A stretch of DNA of 16,789 nt from Bacteroidales bacterium (GCA_017530465.1 JAFXMJ010000018.1:1-16789), one strand, 5' to 3'; counted from the stretch's first letter, positions 1 through 7,255 are shown. Made by a program: numbers and translations. Notes: generated by a model not told the origin, from the letters alone.

Positions 1-710
1 GTGGGGGAGACGCCCGCAAGTTGCTGAATATTTTGGAAATTGTCATCAATGCGCAGACTTCGGAGCATATTGTCATCAACGATGAAACGGTTGCCAAATG
101 CCTCCAAAAGACCATTGCAATGTACGACAAGAAGGGCGACATGCATTACGACATTATTTCGGCGTTTATAAAGTCGGTACGCGGCGGCGACCCTAATGCG
201 GCTGTTTATTGGCTTGCGAGGATGTTGACGGGCGGCGAGGATTTGAAGTTTATCGCGCGGCGGCTTGTGATTTTGGCGAGCGAAGACATCGGTCTTGCCA
301 ATCCTAATGCAATGCTGATAGCCAACGCCTGTTTTCAGGCAGTAAGTACCATCGGCTATCCCGAATCGAGGATAATTCTCAGTGAAACAGTGATTTATCT
401 TGCCAATTCGCCCAAGAGCAATTCTGCTTATAATGCTATCAACGCCGCAATGGAACTTGTTGGCAAGACCGGCGACCTGCCTGTGCCGATGAATATCCGC
501 AATGCGCCCACCAAACTTATGCAGCAACTCGGCTACGGCGCGGATTACAAATATTCACACGATTATCCCGGACATTTTGTGCAGCAGGAATTTATGCCCG
601 ACGAACTCAGCGGCACTTCATTCTATATCCCAGGCAACAACACCGCCGAACTCCGCGCAAAGGAAACAATGCAGCAGCATTGGGGGCAGAAATACAAGTT
701 GGACGGTTGA
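1..710 (+). CDS. rarA: RarA/MgsA-type replication-associated recombination ATPase, C-terminal part (5' end outside window)
   Basis: The reading frame is open from the left edge (first complete codon at position 3) to the TGA at 708-710, so about 235 C-terminal residues of a protein usually near 420-450 residues are present. The first visible residues, GDARKLLNILE, match the end of the AAA+ module of RarA (sensor 2 region). They are followed by the helical, clamp-loader-like tetramerisation region with the family signature SEDIGLANPNA at about residues 93-103 of the fragment, and by LGYGADYKYSHDYP near the end. RarA (MgsA, related to eukaryotic WRNIP1) acts at stalled replication forks and single-strand/double-strand DNA junctions. 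The Walker A and B motifs lie upstream of the window and cannot be checked. A TTG at 21 could be taken for a start, but homology continues upstream of it, so it is internal. No frameshift is visible. Family identification is strong. Confidence 0.93.
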   Translation, partial: GGDARKLLNILEIVINAQTSEHIVINDETVAKCLQKTIAMYDKKGDMHYDIISAFIKSVRGGDPNAAVYWLARMLTGGEDLKFIARRLVILASEDIGLANPNAMLIANACFQAVSTIGYPESRIILSETVIYLANSPKSNSAYNAINAAMELVGKTGDLPVPMNIRNAPTKLMQQLGYGADYKYSHDYPGHFVQQEFMPDELSGTSFYIPGNNTAELRAKETMQQHWGQKYKLDG

Positions 711-711
711 T

Positions 712-746
712 TTTGGTTCAAGTCCTGATATTCGGCTTAATATTTG
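712..746 (+). promoter_or_regulatory. Possible weak promoter for the chemotaxis receptor gene
   Basis: TTTG at 712-715 and TAATATTTG at 738-746 resemble the Bacteroidota -33/-7 pair. However, the -7 element has three instead of two bases between TA and TTTG, and the 22-nt spacer is long. It begins directly after the rarA stop and would give a leader of roughly 25 nt before the ATG at 779. Readthrough from rarA is an equal possibility. Confidence 0.3.
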
Positions 747-778
747 TTATCAACCATAAAAAACTCATATCGACAGCC

Positions 779-2599
779 ATGAAATTCAAAGATTTGAAAA
801 TACGCAAGCAGTTGGGGATAGCATTTGCGGTGGCAGTAGTGCCGCTTATGTTTATGTCGATTGTACCCATTGTGAAGGTGGGTACAGTCAATGACACTGC
901 CCAAAATCTTGTCAGCAAATATGCTCCCATGCTACACACTGCCAACAGCATGCTCGACAATTTGGGCAATACGGTTTTTGAATTTAGGACTTTCCTTGAT
1001 TCCAACAACGACGATAATATCTACCGACAGGGCATGGAGTCGTTCAAGGCTACGTCCAACGATTTCACGCAACTTTCGCAGTATATGGGTGGCGACGACG
1101 AGCCGGCAGAATTGAGAGAAGCGTATGATTCGGTTCAGACAGTTTTTTCACAACTTCAAAACCTTTACAATCTCATCGACAGAATCACAACGCAGTATAA
1201 GGACGCCAACGCGGAACTCATTACAATTCAGCAGGACTATGAAGGGCGAGTAGTTGATTTTTACAATCGTATAAAAGCGATGCCGCAATATGCAGTGCCA
1301 AGCGAACAACTGCGCCGCAATATGCTCATTAACAAACTGTTGTCGTTGACAATCATAACCAACGACGACCAACTCCTAACCGATTATCTCGAAGAAAATG
1401 CCGACATAGAACAAAAAATGTCTAAAACGGATTTTTCTCCCGAACTCCGCCGCGAGTATAACAAGATAACGGAAATCAAGCAGGGCTATCTTGCAAAAAG
1501 CGACGTTGTATTCCAAGGCTCATTAGACAAGCGCGAGGCGTTGTTTAAGTTTCCTGATTTGGGTATAGAATTGAAAAAACGCACCAAAAATCTTTGCAAT
1601 GTCATAGACCAATTGTCTGCACAGCGTGCCGCCGACATCGAAACTACCACAACGGAAATGCGCGTGGTTGGCATATCTCTGCTTGTAGTCATCTTTATTG
1701 TGGTGTTGATATTCCTGACGCGTTGCGGCAATGCTATTGCCAACGGACTGAGCGACAACACAGCAAAGACCATCAAACTTGCTTCGGGCGATTTGACAGC
1801 CAATTTCCATCATTCTGACGGAGAATCGGAAATAGCCGTCCTCAATAATTCGATGGCAGACATGAAAAACACGCTTGCCGACATCGTGCGCTCCATTTCA
1901 GAAAGTTCCGATGCCATAGCCGCAGCCGCCGGCGAGATGAACGATGCAAGCATGCGTATGAGTGCAAGTGCCAACGAACAGGCAGCGTCGGCAGAGGAAA
2001 TAAGTTCGGCAATAGGCGAGATGGCATCGTCGATAGAACAAAACAGCCAGAATGCTGCCCGGTCCGAGAGCATTGCCGGCTCAACAGCCCAGTATATCGG
2101 GGAATGTAGTCAGGCGGCAGAAAAGACTGTGAATACTATGACGGAAATTGCCGAAAAAATATCCGTCATCAACGACATCGCTTTCCAGACCAATATTCTT
2201 GCCCTCAATGCAGCCGTGGAGGCGGCACGAGCTGGCGAGCATGGAAAGGGATTTGCAGTTGTGGCGGCGGAAGTGCGCAAACTCGCCGAAAAATGCGCCG
2301 TTGCCGCAAGGGACATCGACGCAGTGTCGGCAGATGGCGTCAATATCGCAAAACTCACCGGCGAGGTATTCTCCAAGATGTTGCCCGAAATTAAGTGCAC
2401 CACAGTTTTGGTTCAGGAGATTGCCACGGCAAGCCGCGAGCAGGCTTCGGGCGGTGCGCAAATCAATACCGCCGTTCAACGTTTCAATGATGGCATCCAG
2501 CAGTTTGCAACCATTTCAGAGGAGGTGGCGTCCAACAGTCAAAACCTTTTGCAACAGGCCGACCGTTTGCAGGATGTCATCAAGTTTTTCAAAGTTTAG
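779..2599 (+). CDS. Methyl-accepting chemotaxis protein (transmembrane receptor)
   Basis: This is a 606-residue inner-membrane chemoreceptor. The ATG at 779 was chosen because it puts a short basic stretch (MKFKDLKIRKQ) before the first membrane helix at about residues 12-33; the frame stays open upstream into rarA without such logic. Residues about 34-293 form a polar, helix-rich extracytoplasmic region of about 260 residues. A second membrane helix is at about 294-318, then a HAMP linker to about 370, then a long coiled-coil signalling domain. The hairpin tip is highly conserved (NDIAFQTNILALNAAVEAAR from residue 465, then GKGFAVVAAEVRKLAE), which in this family contacts CheA and CheW. ANEQAASAEEI in the descending arm looks like a methylation helix. 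No CheR-tethering pentapeptide is present at the C terminus (ends KFFKV). The ligand is unknown. No che or flagellar gene is in the window. The gene is 68 bp after rarA and converges on the small gene at 2607-2864. Confidence 0.92.
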   Translation: MKFKDLKIRKQLGIAFAVAVVPLMFMSIVPIVKVGTVNDTAQNLVSKYAPMLHTANSMLDNLGNTVFEFRTFLDSNNDDNIYRQGMESFKATSNDFTQLSQYMGGDDEPAELREAYDSVQTVFSQLQNLYNLIDRITTQYKDANAELITIQQDYEGRVVDFYNRIKAMPQYAVPSEQLRRNMLINKLLSLTIITNDDQLLTDYLEENADIEQKMSKTDFSPELRREYNKITEIKQGYLAKSDVVFQGSLDKREALFKFPDLGIELKKRTKNLCNVIDQLSAQRAADIETTTTEMRVVGISLLVVIFIVVLIFLTRCGNAIANGLSDNTAKTIKLASGDLTANFHHSDGESEIAVLNNSMADMKNTLADIVRSISESSDAIAAAAGEMNDASMRMSASANEQAASAEEISSAIGEMASSIEQNSQNAARSESIAGSTAQYIGECSQAAEKTVNTMTEIAEKISVINDIAFQTNILALNAAVEAARAGEHGKGFAVVAAEVRKLAEKCAVAARDIDAVSADGVNIAKLTGEVFSKMLPEIKCTTVLVQEIATASREQASGGAQINTAVQRFNDGIQQFATISEEVASNSQNLLQQADRLQDVIKFFKV

Positions 2600-2606
2600 G
2601 ATATGT

Positions 2607-2864
2607 CTATTTGATTTTGTTGAAAATGTCGTAGAATCCGCTTTCTACTCGTTTTACGATTTCATCGACAGTAATGGATGCGTTGGGCAATACCTGCACG
2701 GGTAGAGGGCGTGTACATTTCTGCGACGCGAGATAACGTTTGCACTGTTTGTAACGTTCAGTCATACAATATACTGTCTTATATGTTTCGCCAGTCTTTT
2801 CGTTCAGGAGAGTTCCTTCATTGAAAATCGGGCACTTTTCCATTTTTACACATACGTCTTCCAT
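2607..2864 (-). CDS. Small cysteine-cluster protein of unknown function
   Basis: An 85-residue soluble protein with no signal peptide or membrane segment. Cysteines are at 5, 11, 33, 41 and 50, arranged C-x5-C-P-x20-C-x7-C-KRY, followed by a PVQVLPN segment (55-61) and an amphipathic C-terminal helix. I recall similar short proteins (C-x5-C..F, YC, CKR, P..LPN) in proteobacteria and Bacteroidota, sometimes near chemoreceptors or cyclases, but cannot name the family. The four spaced cysteines suggest a metal or Fe-S site; that is inference. The start at 2864 includes C5; the next in-frame Met (residue 8) would lose it. The gene has its own promoter at 2913-2944 and ends 7 bp from the end of the MCP gene on the other strand, so the two transcripts probably overlap. 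Reality of the gene is supported by the promoter, the motif pattern and the convergent packing. Confidence 0.75.
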   Translation of the reverse strand: MEDVCVKMEKCPIFNEGTLLNEKTGETYKTVYCMTERYKQCKRYLASQKCTRPLPVQVLPNASITVDEIVKRVESGFYDIFNKIK

Positions 2865-2912
2865 AGGTTTTCAATTTTTTTAATTGTTGTCTGATTTTTT
2901 AATTACGTTTTG

Positions 2913-2944
2913 CAAAATTAATGACGAAATTTTAAATATGCAAA
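2913..2944 (-). promoter_or_regulatory. Bacteroidota-type promoter for the cysteine-cluster gene
   Basis: On the - strand, TTTG (2941-2944) and TAATTTTG (2913-2920) are separated by 20 nt, an excellent fit to the -33/-7 elements read by the primary sigma factor (SigABfr) in Bacteroidota. Transcription would start near 2906 and leave about 40 nt of leader before the ATG at 2864. Confidence 0.7.
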
Positions 2945-2959
2945 TATTTGATGTTTAAA

Positions 2960-2995
2960 AAAACTAAAAAAGGCAGGTCAAAAACCTGCCTTTTT
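2960..2995 (-). terminator. Intrinsic terminator after oadB (bidirectional form)
   Basis: A perfect 12-bp inverted repeat, AAAAAGGCAGGT at 2967-2978 and ACCTGCCTTTTT at 2984-2995, encloses a 5-nt loop. On the - strand the stem is followed by TTTTTTAGTTTT, so it fits termination of the oadGAB transcript, 25 bp beyond the oadB stop. The right arm also ends in five T on the + strand, so it could stop + strand readthrough from the MCP gene. Confidence 0.85.
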
Positions 2996-3020
2996 ATAGA
3001 GTGAGATGTCTATCGGATCA

Positions 3021-4271
3021 TTATCCCAAGAACGCAATCAAGATGCCTGCTGCCACTGCCGAGCCGATAACGCCCGAGACGTTGGACGACATACAGTAGT
3101 TAAGGACGTGGTTGCGGGGGTCGTACTTCAATGCGATTTCATTGGCAACGCGGGATGCCATAGGCACTGCGCTGAGGCCGGTAGCACCGATAAGCGGATT
3201 GATTTTCTTCTTGCTGAACAAGTTGAAAAGTTTCACCAGCATGATGCCGCCGAAGATAGAGAAGCCAAACGCCAAGAAGCCGCCGGCAACGATACCAATG
3301 GTCTGCAAGTTGAGGAAGGCATCGACAGTCATCGTCGCGCCTACGCAGAGACCGAGGAAAATGGTAGCCGAGTTCATGACGGCGTTGGATGCCGCGTCGA
3401 AAATACGGCTGGTAGATGAGCCGACTTCCTTAATCAAGTTGCCGAACATCAACATGCCTACCAACGGAACTGCCGAGGGAACGATGATTGCAACGAGGGT
3501 TGTAACCGCGATCGGGAAGATAATCTTCAATGCGCGCTCGTTCTTGATGACGGTGTTGGAGGGGTAGAGCTTGTCTTGCTGCTTCATATTGATGGAGAGT
3601 TCCTTCTTGGAGCAAGTGAGTTTCACTACCAGCGGCACGATTACCGGTACGAGAGCCATATAGGAGTAAGCCGCGATGGCGATGGGGCCGAGGAGCTCCG
3701 GCGCAAGTTTGATGGTGGTGAAGATGGCTGTGGGGCCGTCGGCACCGCCAATGATAGCAAGTGATGCAGATTGCTGCATTGAGAAGTAGCCGGTGGATGC
3801 TGCTACGAGCAATACGGCGAAGATGCCGAACTGTGCGCCTGCGCCGAAGATGGCGAGCTTGAGGTTGCGGAGCATCGGGCCGAAGTCTGTCAAGGCGCCT
3901 ACGCCCATGAAGATAATCGGGGGGAGAAGTCCGCTCTTAATCAAGGCGTAGTAGAGGAAGTTCATCACGCCGAGGTCGTGTGCAATCTCGGGGAGCGACA
4001 TCTCGTAGATGTTTCTGGCGACTTCCTGGCCGTCTTTGACGAAGTGTACGAGACCCGCACCGTCGGGGGAGATTACACCCATGCCGCCGCCCGGGAAGTT
4101 GGCTATCAACACACCGAAGGCGATAGGTATAAGCAACAGCGGCTCATATTGTTTTTTGATACCGAGATACAGCAGCACAAAGGCAAGCGCGTACATCACG
4201 AGAAATCCCGGATTGTCGATGATTGCCTGGAATGCCGTCATCTCATATATTCTGTTTAATATGTCACCCAT
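3021..4271 (-). CDS. oadB: Oxaloacetate decarboxylase beta subunit (Na+-pumping membrane subunit)
   Basis: A 416-residue polytopic membrane protein of the OadB/MmdB/GcdB family, close to the usual length (about 375-435). It receives carboxybiotin made by the alpha subunit, decarboxylates it and moves Na+ out of the cell. The family signature GGADGPTAIF starts at residue 175; D178 in it corresponds to the essential membrane aspartate of the Klebsiella protein (D203), and Y204 in AYSYMALVP to its Y229 (constant offset of 25). The C terminus carries NVSGVIGSAVAAG, the conserved last membrane segment. Many hydrophobic segments run from residue about 21 to the end. The beta subunits of oxaloacetate, methylmalonyl-CoA and glutaconyl-CoA decarboxylases look alike; the substrate is assigned from the neighbouring alpha subunit. 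The gene follows oadA after 33 bp and is the last of the operon, ended by the hairpin at 2967-2995. Confidence 0.95.
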   Translation of the reverse strand: MGDILNRIYEMTAFQAIIDNPGFLVMYALAFVLLYLGIKKQYEPLLLIPIAFGVLIANFPGGGMGVISPDGAGLVHFVKDGQEVARNIYEMSLPEIAHDLGVMNFLYYALIKSGLLPPIIFMGVGALTDFGPMLRNLKLAIFGAGAQFGIFAVLLVAASTGYFSMQQSASLAIIGGADGPTAIFTTIKLAPELLGPIAIAAYSYMALVPVIVPLVVKLTCSKKELSINMKQQDKLYPSNTVIKNERALKIIFPIAVTTLVAIIVPSAVPLVGMLMFGNLIKEVGSSTSRIFDAASNAVMNSATIFLGLCVGATMTVDAFLNLQTIGIVAGGFLAFGFSIFGGIMLVKLFNLFSKKKINPLIGATGLSAVPMASRVANEIALKYDPRNHVLNYCMSSNVSGVIGSAVAAGILIAFLG

Positions 4272-4304
4272 TGTTAAGTGGATTTATAAAATTCTAACAA
4301 TCAA

Positions 4305-6425
4305 TTACTTAATTCTCATCAGAACGTCGTCTTCCGATACTGAGTCGCCTGACTTGAAGCAGATTTCAGCGATGACGCCGTCAGATTCTGCGGCGATGGC
4401 GTTGAAGGTCTTCATAGCCTCGATGTAGCAGACGGTCTGACCTTTCTTAACTGCGTCGCCAACGTTTACCTGCGGGTCGGAGGGGTTCTTCTTCAAGTAG
4501 AACTTGCCTTCGAGCGGTGCGGTGAGGTCGTTGCCTTCGCCGGATGCTGCGGGAGCGGTCTCGCCTTCGGCTGCAATGCGCATGATAACGTCGTCTTCCG
4601 ATACCGAGTCGCCTGACTTGAAGCAGATTTCGGTAACTACGCCGTCACACTCTGCCGAGATTGCATTGAAGGTCTTCATAGCCTCAATGTAGCAAACGGT
4701 CTGACCTTTCTTCACCTTGTCGCCAACGTTTACCTGCGGGTCGGAGGGGTTCTTTTTGAGGTAGAACTTGCCCTCGAGCGGTGCGGCGAGCGGTTTGCCA
4801 GTGCCAGCAGCGGCGGGTGCTGATGCTGCGGGAGCGGCTGCCTTGCCGTCGTTTGCGCCGATGGTTACTGCGTATTTCTGTCCATTGACATCTACGGTAA
4901 CGGTCTGCGGGAATTGCAATGCCGGTACGCCGCCTTTAGGTGCGTTCTTCTCGGCTTTGCGTTTTGCGAGGTCTTCCTCAAATGACTTCTTGGCGTCGCC
5001 AGATTTGTAGAGGCGGTACTGCTGCGGGTGCATTGCGAGTTCGAAGAGTTCCTCGTCGTCCTGACCGAAGTCCCAGCCGTTGTCCTTCATTTCCTTGCGG
5101 AATACGTCAAGCTGATCGGGGTACTCGTCCTGCGGGTTGCCGGTGAAGAACTCACGACCCTGCGACTTGGCGAGTGCCACGAGTTCGGGAGCAACGGGAC
5201 CAGGCAATTTGCCCGACTTGCCAAGAAGCATGCCCCAGATGTCGTCGGCGATGAGCGACCAACGCTCCTTGCCCTTTTCCATCTGCATTACATTGGTGAG
5301 TGCCATATTCTTTACGTACTGGCTGAAAGGTGTTACCAACGGAGGATAACCCATCTTGGGCCATACGTATGTTACTTCGTCGAAGAGTTTTATCATCAAC
5401 TCGTCCTGAGTGAGCTTGGGCAAGTTGTGTTTTTCCTTGTATTTGTTGACGGATTCGAGGTTGCTCTCGAGGTCGGTCATGAGCGAACCCATCATGCCGC
5501 CGGGCAGACCAGGAGCGATGAGGAGAGAGTTCATGAAACGGTTGCGCTGAGGGATGTAGTAGCCGAGGAAGTCGTCCATCATCTCCTGAATGAGTGTGCG
5601 CACTTCCATGTATGCGCTCATATTGATTTCCTTCACTTCAAATCCGGCGTCCTTCAGCATCGGCTGTACGGCGAGGATGTCGGCGTGGCCTGTACCCCAT
5701 GAGAGCGGCTCCATGCCAACGTCCACGTAGTCGCATCCCGCCTTGCAAACTTCGAGGATGGATGCCATCGAGAATCCAGGGCCTGCGTGAGAGTGGTATT
5801 CTATTACGATGTCCTTGTAATCCTTGATGCCCTTTACGATTTTGCCGAGCTTCACGGGACGGCCGATGCCCGCCATGTCCTTGATGCATATTTCGTCCGC
5901 GCCGGCGTCGATGAGTTGCTTGGCGAGGTTCACGTAATATTCAACGGTGTGGATGGGGCTTTCGGTGATGCAGAGGCAGCACTGCGAAATCATGTGCGTG
6001 CCGTCGGGGCGTGTAGCCTCGTGTGCGTAACCGATTGAGGGAATGATGTTTCTCGGGTCGTTCAATCCGCAGAATGTACGTGCGATGTCGGTGCCCTGAG
6101 TGTATTTTACCTTGTAGAAAAGTTTGCGGACGTCAACGGGGCACGGGTTCATGCGGATGCCGTTGAGTGCGCGGTCGAGCATTTCGGTCTGAATGCCAGC
6201 CTCGTGGAAGGGTTTTGTCCATTCGCGGACAGATTTGTTGGGATTTTCGCCGTAGAGGAGGTTCACCTGCTCAAAACCGCCTCCGTTGGTCTCAACGCGG
6301 TCGAAGCAGCCCATCTTGATGATTGCGGGGGCTACCTTCAATAGTTGGTCAACCCTCGGCTGATATTTGCCTGAGGACTGCCACAAATCTCTGAAAACGA
6401 GATTGAATTTTACTTTTCTTCCCAT
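4305..6425 (-). CDS. oadA: Oxaloacetate decarboxylase alpha subunit with two tandem biotinyl domains
   Basis: A 706-residue cytoplasmic carboxyltransferase/biotin carrier subunit. Residues about 1-290 are the HMGL-like TIM barrel: VFRDLWQS with metal ligand D13 and CIKDMAG with K182, the lysine carboxylated in relatives. H211-S-H213 (HSHAGPG) occupies the metal-binding HxH place. Then comes the conserved PYC_OADA region (NRFMNSLL, PGGMMGSL, PPLVTPFSQ, KERWSLIADDI) to about 470. An Ala/Pro linker at about 525-547 leads to two biotinyl domains, 548-617 and 636-705, each with an EAMK acceptor motif (K584 and K672). Classical OadA has RDAHQS and a single biotinyl domain; the barrel variant here is, as I recall, the form usual in Bacteroidales, where it is often labelled pyruvate carboxylase subunit B. 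The absence of a biotin carboxylase gene and the presence of oadB and oadG favour a decarboxylase pump. The gene lies 32 bp after oadG. Confidence 0.92.
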   Translation of the reverse strand: MGRKVKFNLVFRDLWQSSGKYQPRVDQLLKVAPAIIKMGCFDRVETNGGGFEQVNLLYGENPNKSVREWTKPFHEAGIQTEMLDRALNGIRMNPCPVDVRKLFYKVKYTQGTDIARTFCGLNDPRNIIPSIGYAHEATRPDGTHMISQCCLCITESPIHTVEYYVNLAKQLIDAGADEICIKDMAGIGRPVKLGKIVKGIKDYKDIVIEYHSHAGPGFSMASILEVCKAGCDYVDVGMEPLSWGTGHADILAVQPMLKDAGFEVKEINMSAYMEVRTLIQEMMDDFLGYYIPQRNRFMNSLLIAPGLPGGMMGSLMTDLESNLESVNKYKEKHNLPKLTQDELMIKLFDEVTYVWPKMGYPPLVTPFSQYVKNMALTNVMQMEKGKERWSLIADDIWGMLLGKSGKLPGPVAPELVALAKSQGREFFTGNPQDEYPDQLDVFRKEMKDNGWDFGQDDEELFELAMHPQQYRLYKSGDAKKSFEEDLAKRKAEKNAPKGGVPALQFPQTVTVDVNGQKYAVTIGANDGKAAAPAASAPAAAGTGKPLAAPLEGKFYLKKNPSDPQVNVGDKVKKGQTVCYIEAMKTFNAISAECDGVVTEICFKSGDSVSEDDVIMRIAAEGETAPAASGEGNDLTAPLEGKFYLKKNPSDPQVNVGDAVKKGQTVCYIEAMKTFNAIAAESDGVIAEICFKSGDSVSEDDVLMRIK
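4308..4791 (-). repeat. Tandem duplication encoding the two biotinyl domains of OadA
   Basis: Two copies, about 4308-4527 and 4572-4791, lie at a constant offset of 264 nt (88 codons). Their 70-residue protein products differ at only six positions, and the DNA copies are also close to identical by eye, with long perfectly matching blocks around the biotin lysine codons (4410-4412 and 4674-4676). The 18-residue Ala/Gly/Glu-rich segment between them is a flexible linker. Confidence 0.9.
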
Positions 6426-6457
6426 TTTTTGAAGTTTGGAATCTGTTTTTTGATGTT

Positions 6458-6721
6458 TTACAATTTAACGATTTTCTCCACGCGACCCTTGCCGCCGGTG
6501 ATTTGCTCCACAGCCTTGTTGATGGCTTGCTGTACTGCGCCGTCAACGAGTGCGGCGACAGGTTTGGAGGCTATCTGTTTTGGCTTCTCCTCCTCGGGTG
6601 CAAACTTGTTGACCGCCTTGATCAAGAGGTTGCCAAAACCAATAACAAGCAACAGCACCAAAAATACTGTTGCAAGCCCCACGCCCATGAGCATCAGGGC
6701 TTCAGAAATATTTCCGCTCAT
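6458..6721 (-). CDS. oadG: Oxaloacetate decarboxylase gamma subunit
   Basis: An 87-residue protein with one N-terminal membrane helix (about residues 9-32, rich in Val and Leu, starting MLMGVGLATVFLVL) and a polar, charged cytoplasmic tail, the layout of OadG/MmdD. In characterised pumps the gamma subunit anchors the soluble alpha subunit to the beta subunit and supports assembly. GVGLATVFLVL resembles the conserved GMG.V..FL part of the PF04277 family. The Klebsiella protein carries a zinc-binding His/Asp-rich C terminus; this tail has no histidine, so zinc binding is unlikely. It is the first gene of the operon, followed after 32 bp by oadA, and has a promoter about 40 bp upstream. Short proteins of this family diverge strongly, so the call rests on topology, size and position. 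Confidence 0.87.
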   Translation of the reverse strand: MSGNISEALMLMGVGLATVFLVLLLVIGFGNLLIKAVNKFAPEEEKPKQIASKPVAALVDGAVQQAINKAVEQITGGKGRVEKIVKL

Positions 6722-6758
6722 TTCTTTAATGTTGGTTTGTGTGTTACAATAATGGCTG

Positions 6759-6793
6759 CAAAATTATAAATTTTTTTCTAATAATTATGCAAA
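6759..6793 (-). promoter_or_regulatory. Promoter of the oadGAB operon
   Basis: On the - strand TAATTTTG at 6759-6766 matches the -7 consensus TAnnTTTG exactly. A TTTG at 6790-6793 could be the -33 element, though the 23-nt spacer is longer than the usual 19-21. Transcription would begin near 6752, about 30 nt before the oadG start. No other regulatory motif is evident in the AT-rich 6722-6859 gap, and no clear terminator for the upstream siaC-like gene was seen there, so some readthrough is possible. Confidence 0.6.
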
Positions 6794-6859
6794 AAATGTT
6801 GTGAAAAATATGTTATTTTTATATAATGTGTCTTTTGACGCGTTTTGCGGTCATTGTCA

Positions 6860-7255
6860 TTATGCTTCGCCGATCATTTTTATCTCCAGGGCAATGCCAA
6901 TGGACGATGCAAGGTCTTCGGCGTTTTCGAGGCTCGATTCGTCGCCGTCTTCATAATACCATGTCGCAGAGACATTTGTGCCGCTGTGGTCGCTTATCTG
7001 TTTGAGTTTTTTGAGAATGTCTGCAAATTTACGCAGGGATGCCGAATTGTAGTATTCGAGGTTGAATACCATCTTGGTCTCCGAATTGGGTTGCATGCTG
7101 TATTCGTCGAACCATTCGAGCACAGGCCCGTACACCGCTTCCGAATCTTCCGGCAGCGAGCGTCCCTCTATCAAAAATACGCCTTCTTCCTTGTCGAATA
7201 CCATTCTCGGATAAAAATCCGACTTTGCTCTATAAATCTTTCTAAGAGTATCCAT
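6860..7255 (-). CDS. SiaC-like (DUF1987) signalling partner protein
   Basis: A 131-residue soluble protein. The ATG at 7255 gives MDTLRKIYRAKSDFYPRM, the usual family start region; an earlier in-frame start at 7330 would overlap the upstream gene. Family landmarks are the SiaC-type GRSLPEDSEAVYGPVLEWFDEY (residues 31-52, compare G.SYPENS...F.PV..W), LEYYNSAS (66-73, compare LEYFNTSS) and WYYEDGDE (99-106). In Pseudomonas aeruginosa, SiaC is phosphorylated on a threonine by SiaB, dephosphorylated by the PP2C-like SiaA, and in the unphosphorylated state activates the diguanylate cyclase SiaD, which controls aggregation and biofilm formation. Here the corresponding residue appears to be S71 (N-S-A-S instead of N-T-S-S). 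The gene lies 17 bp after the double-SiaB gene and is surely cotranscribed with it. No cyclase or PP2C gene is in the window, so its output is unknown. Confidence 0.82.
   Translation of the reverse strand: MDTLRKIYRAKSDFYPRMVFDKEEGVFLIEGRSLPEDSEAVYGPVLEWFDEYSMQPNSETKMVFNLEYYNSASLRKFADILKKLKQISDHSGTNVSATWYYEDGDESSLENAEDLASSIGIALEIKMIGEA

Noticed and set aside
680..778. Longer N terminus for the MCP, overlapping the end of rarA
   Set aside because: The 33 extra residues overlap the rarA coding region and add a second hydrophobic stretch before the normal basic-start/first-helix arrangement; ATG 779 is the standard receptor start.
5028..5702. Open frame of 224 codons on the + strand inside oadA
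   Set aside because: It lies opposite highly conserved OadA codons; low-complexity His/Val/Glu composition is typical for antisense shadows.
6826..6859. Possible terminator hairpin after the SiaC-like gene (GACCGC...GCGTC on the - strand)
   Set aside because: The stem is short and bulged and is not followed by a T tract.
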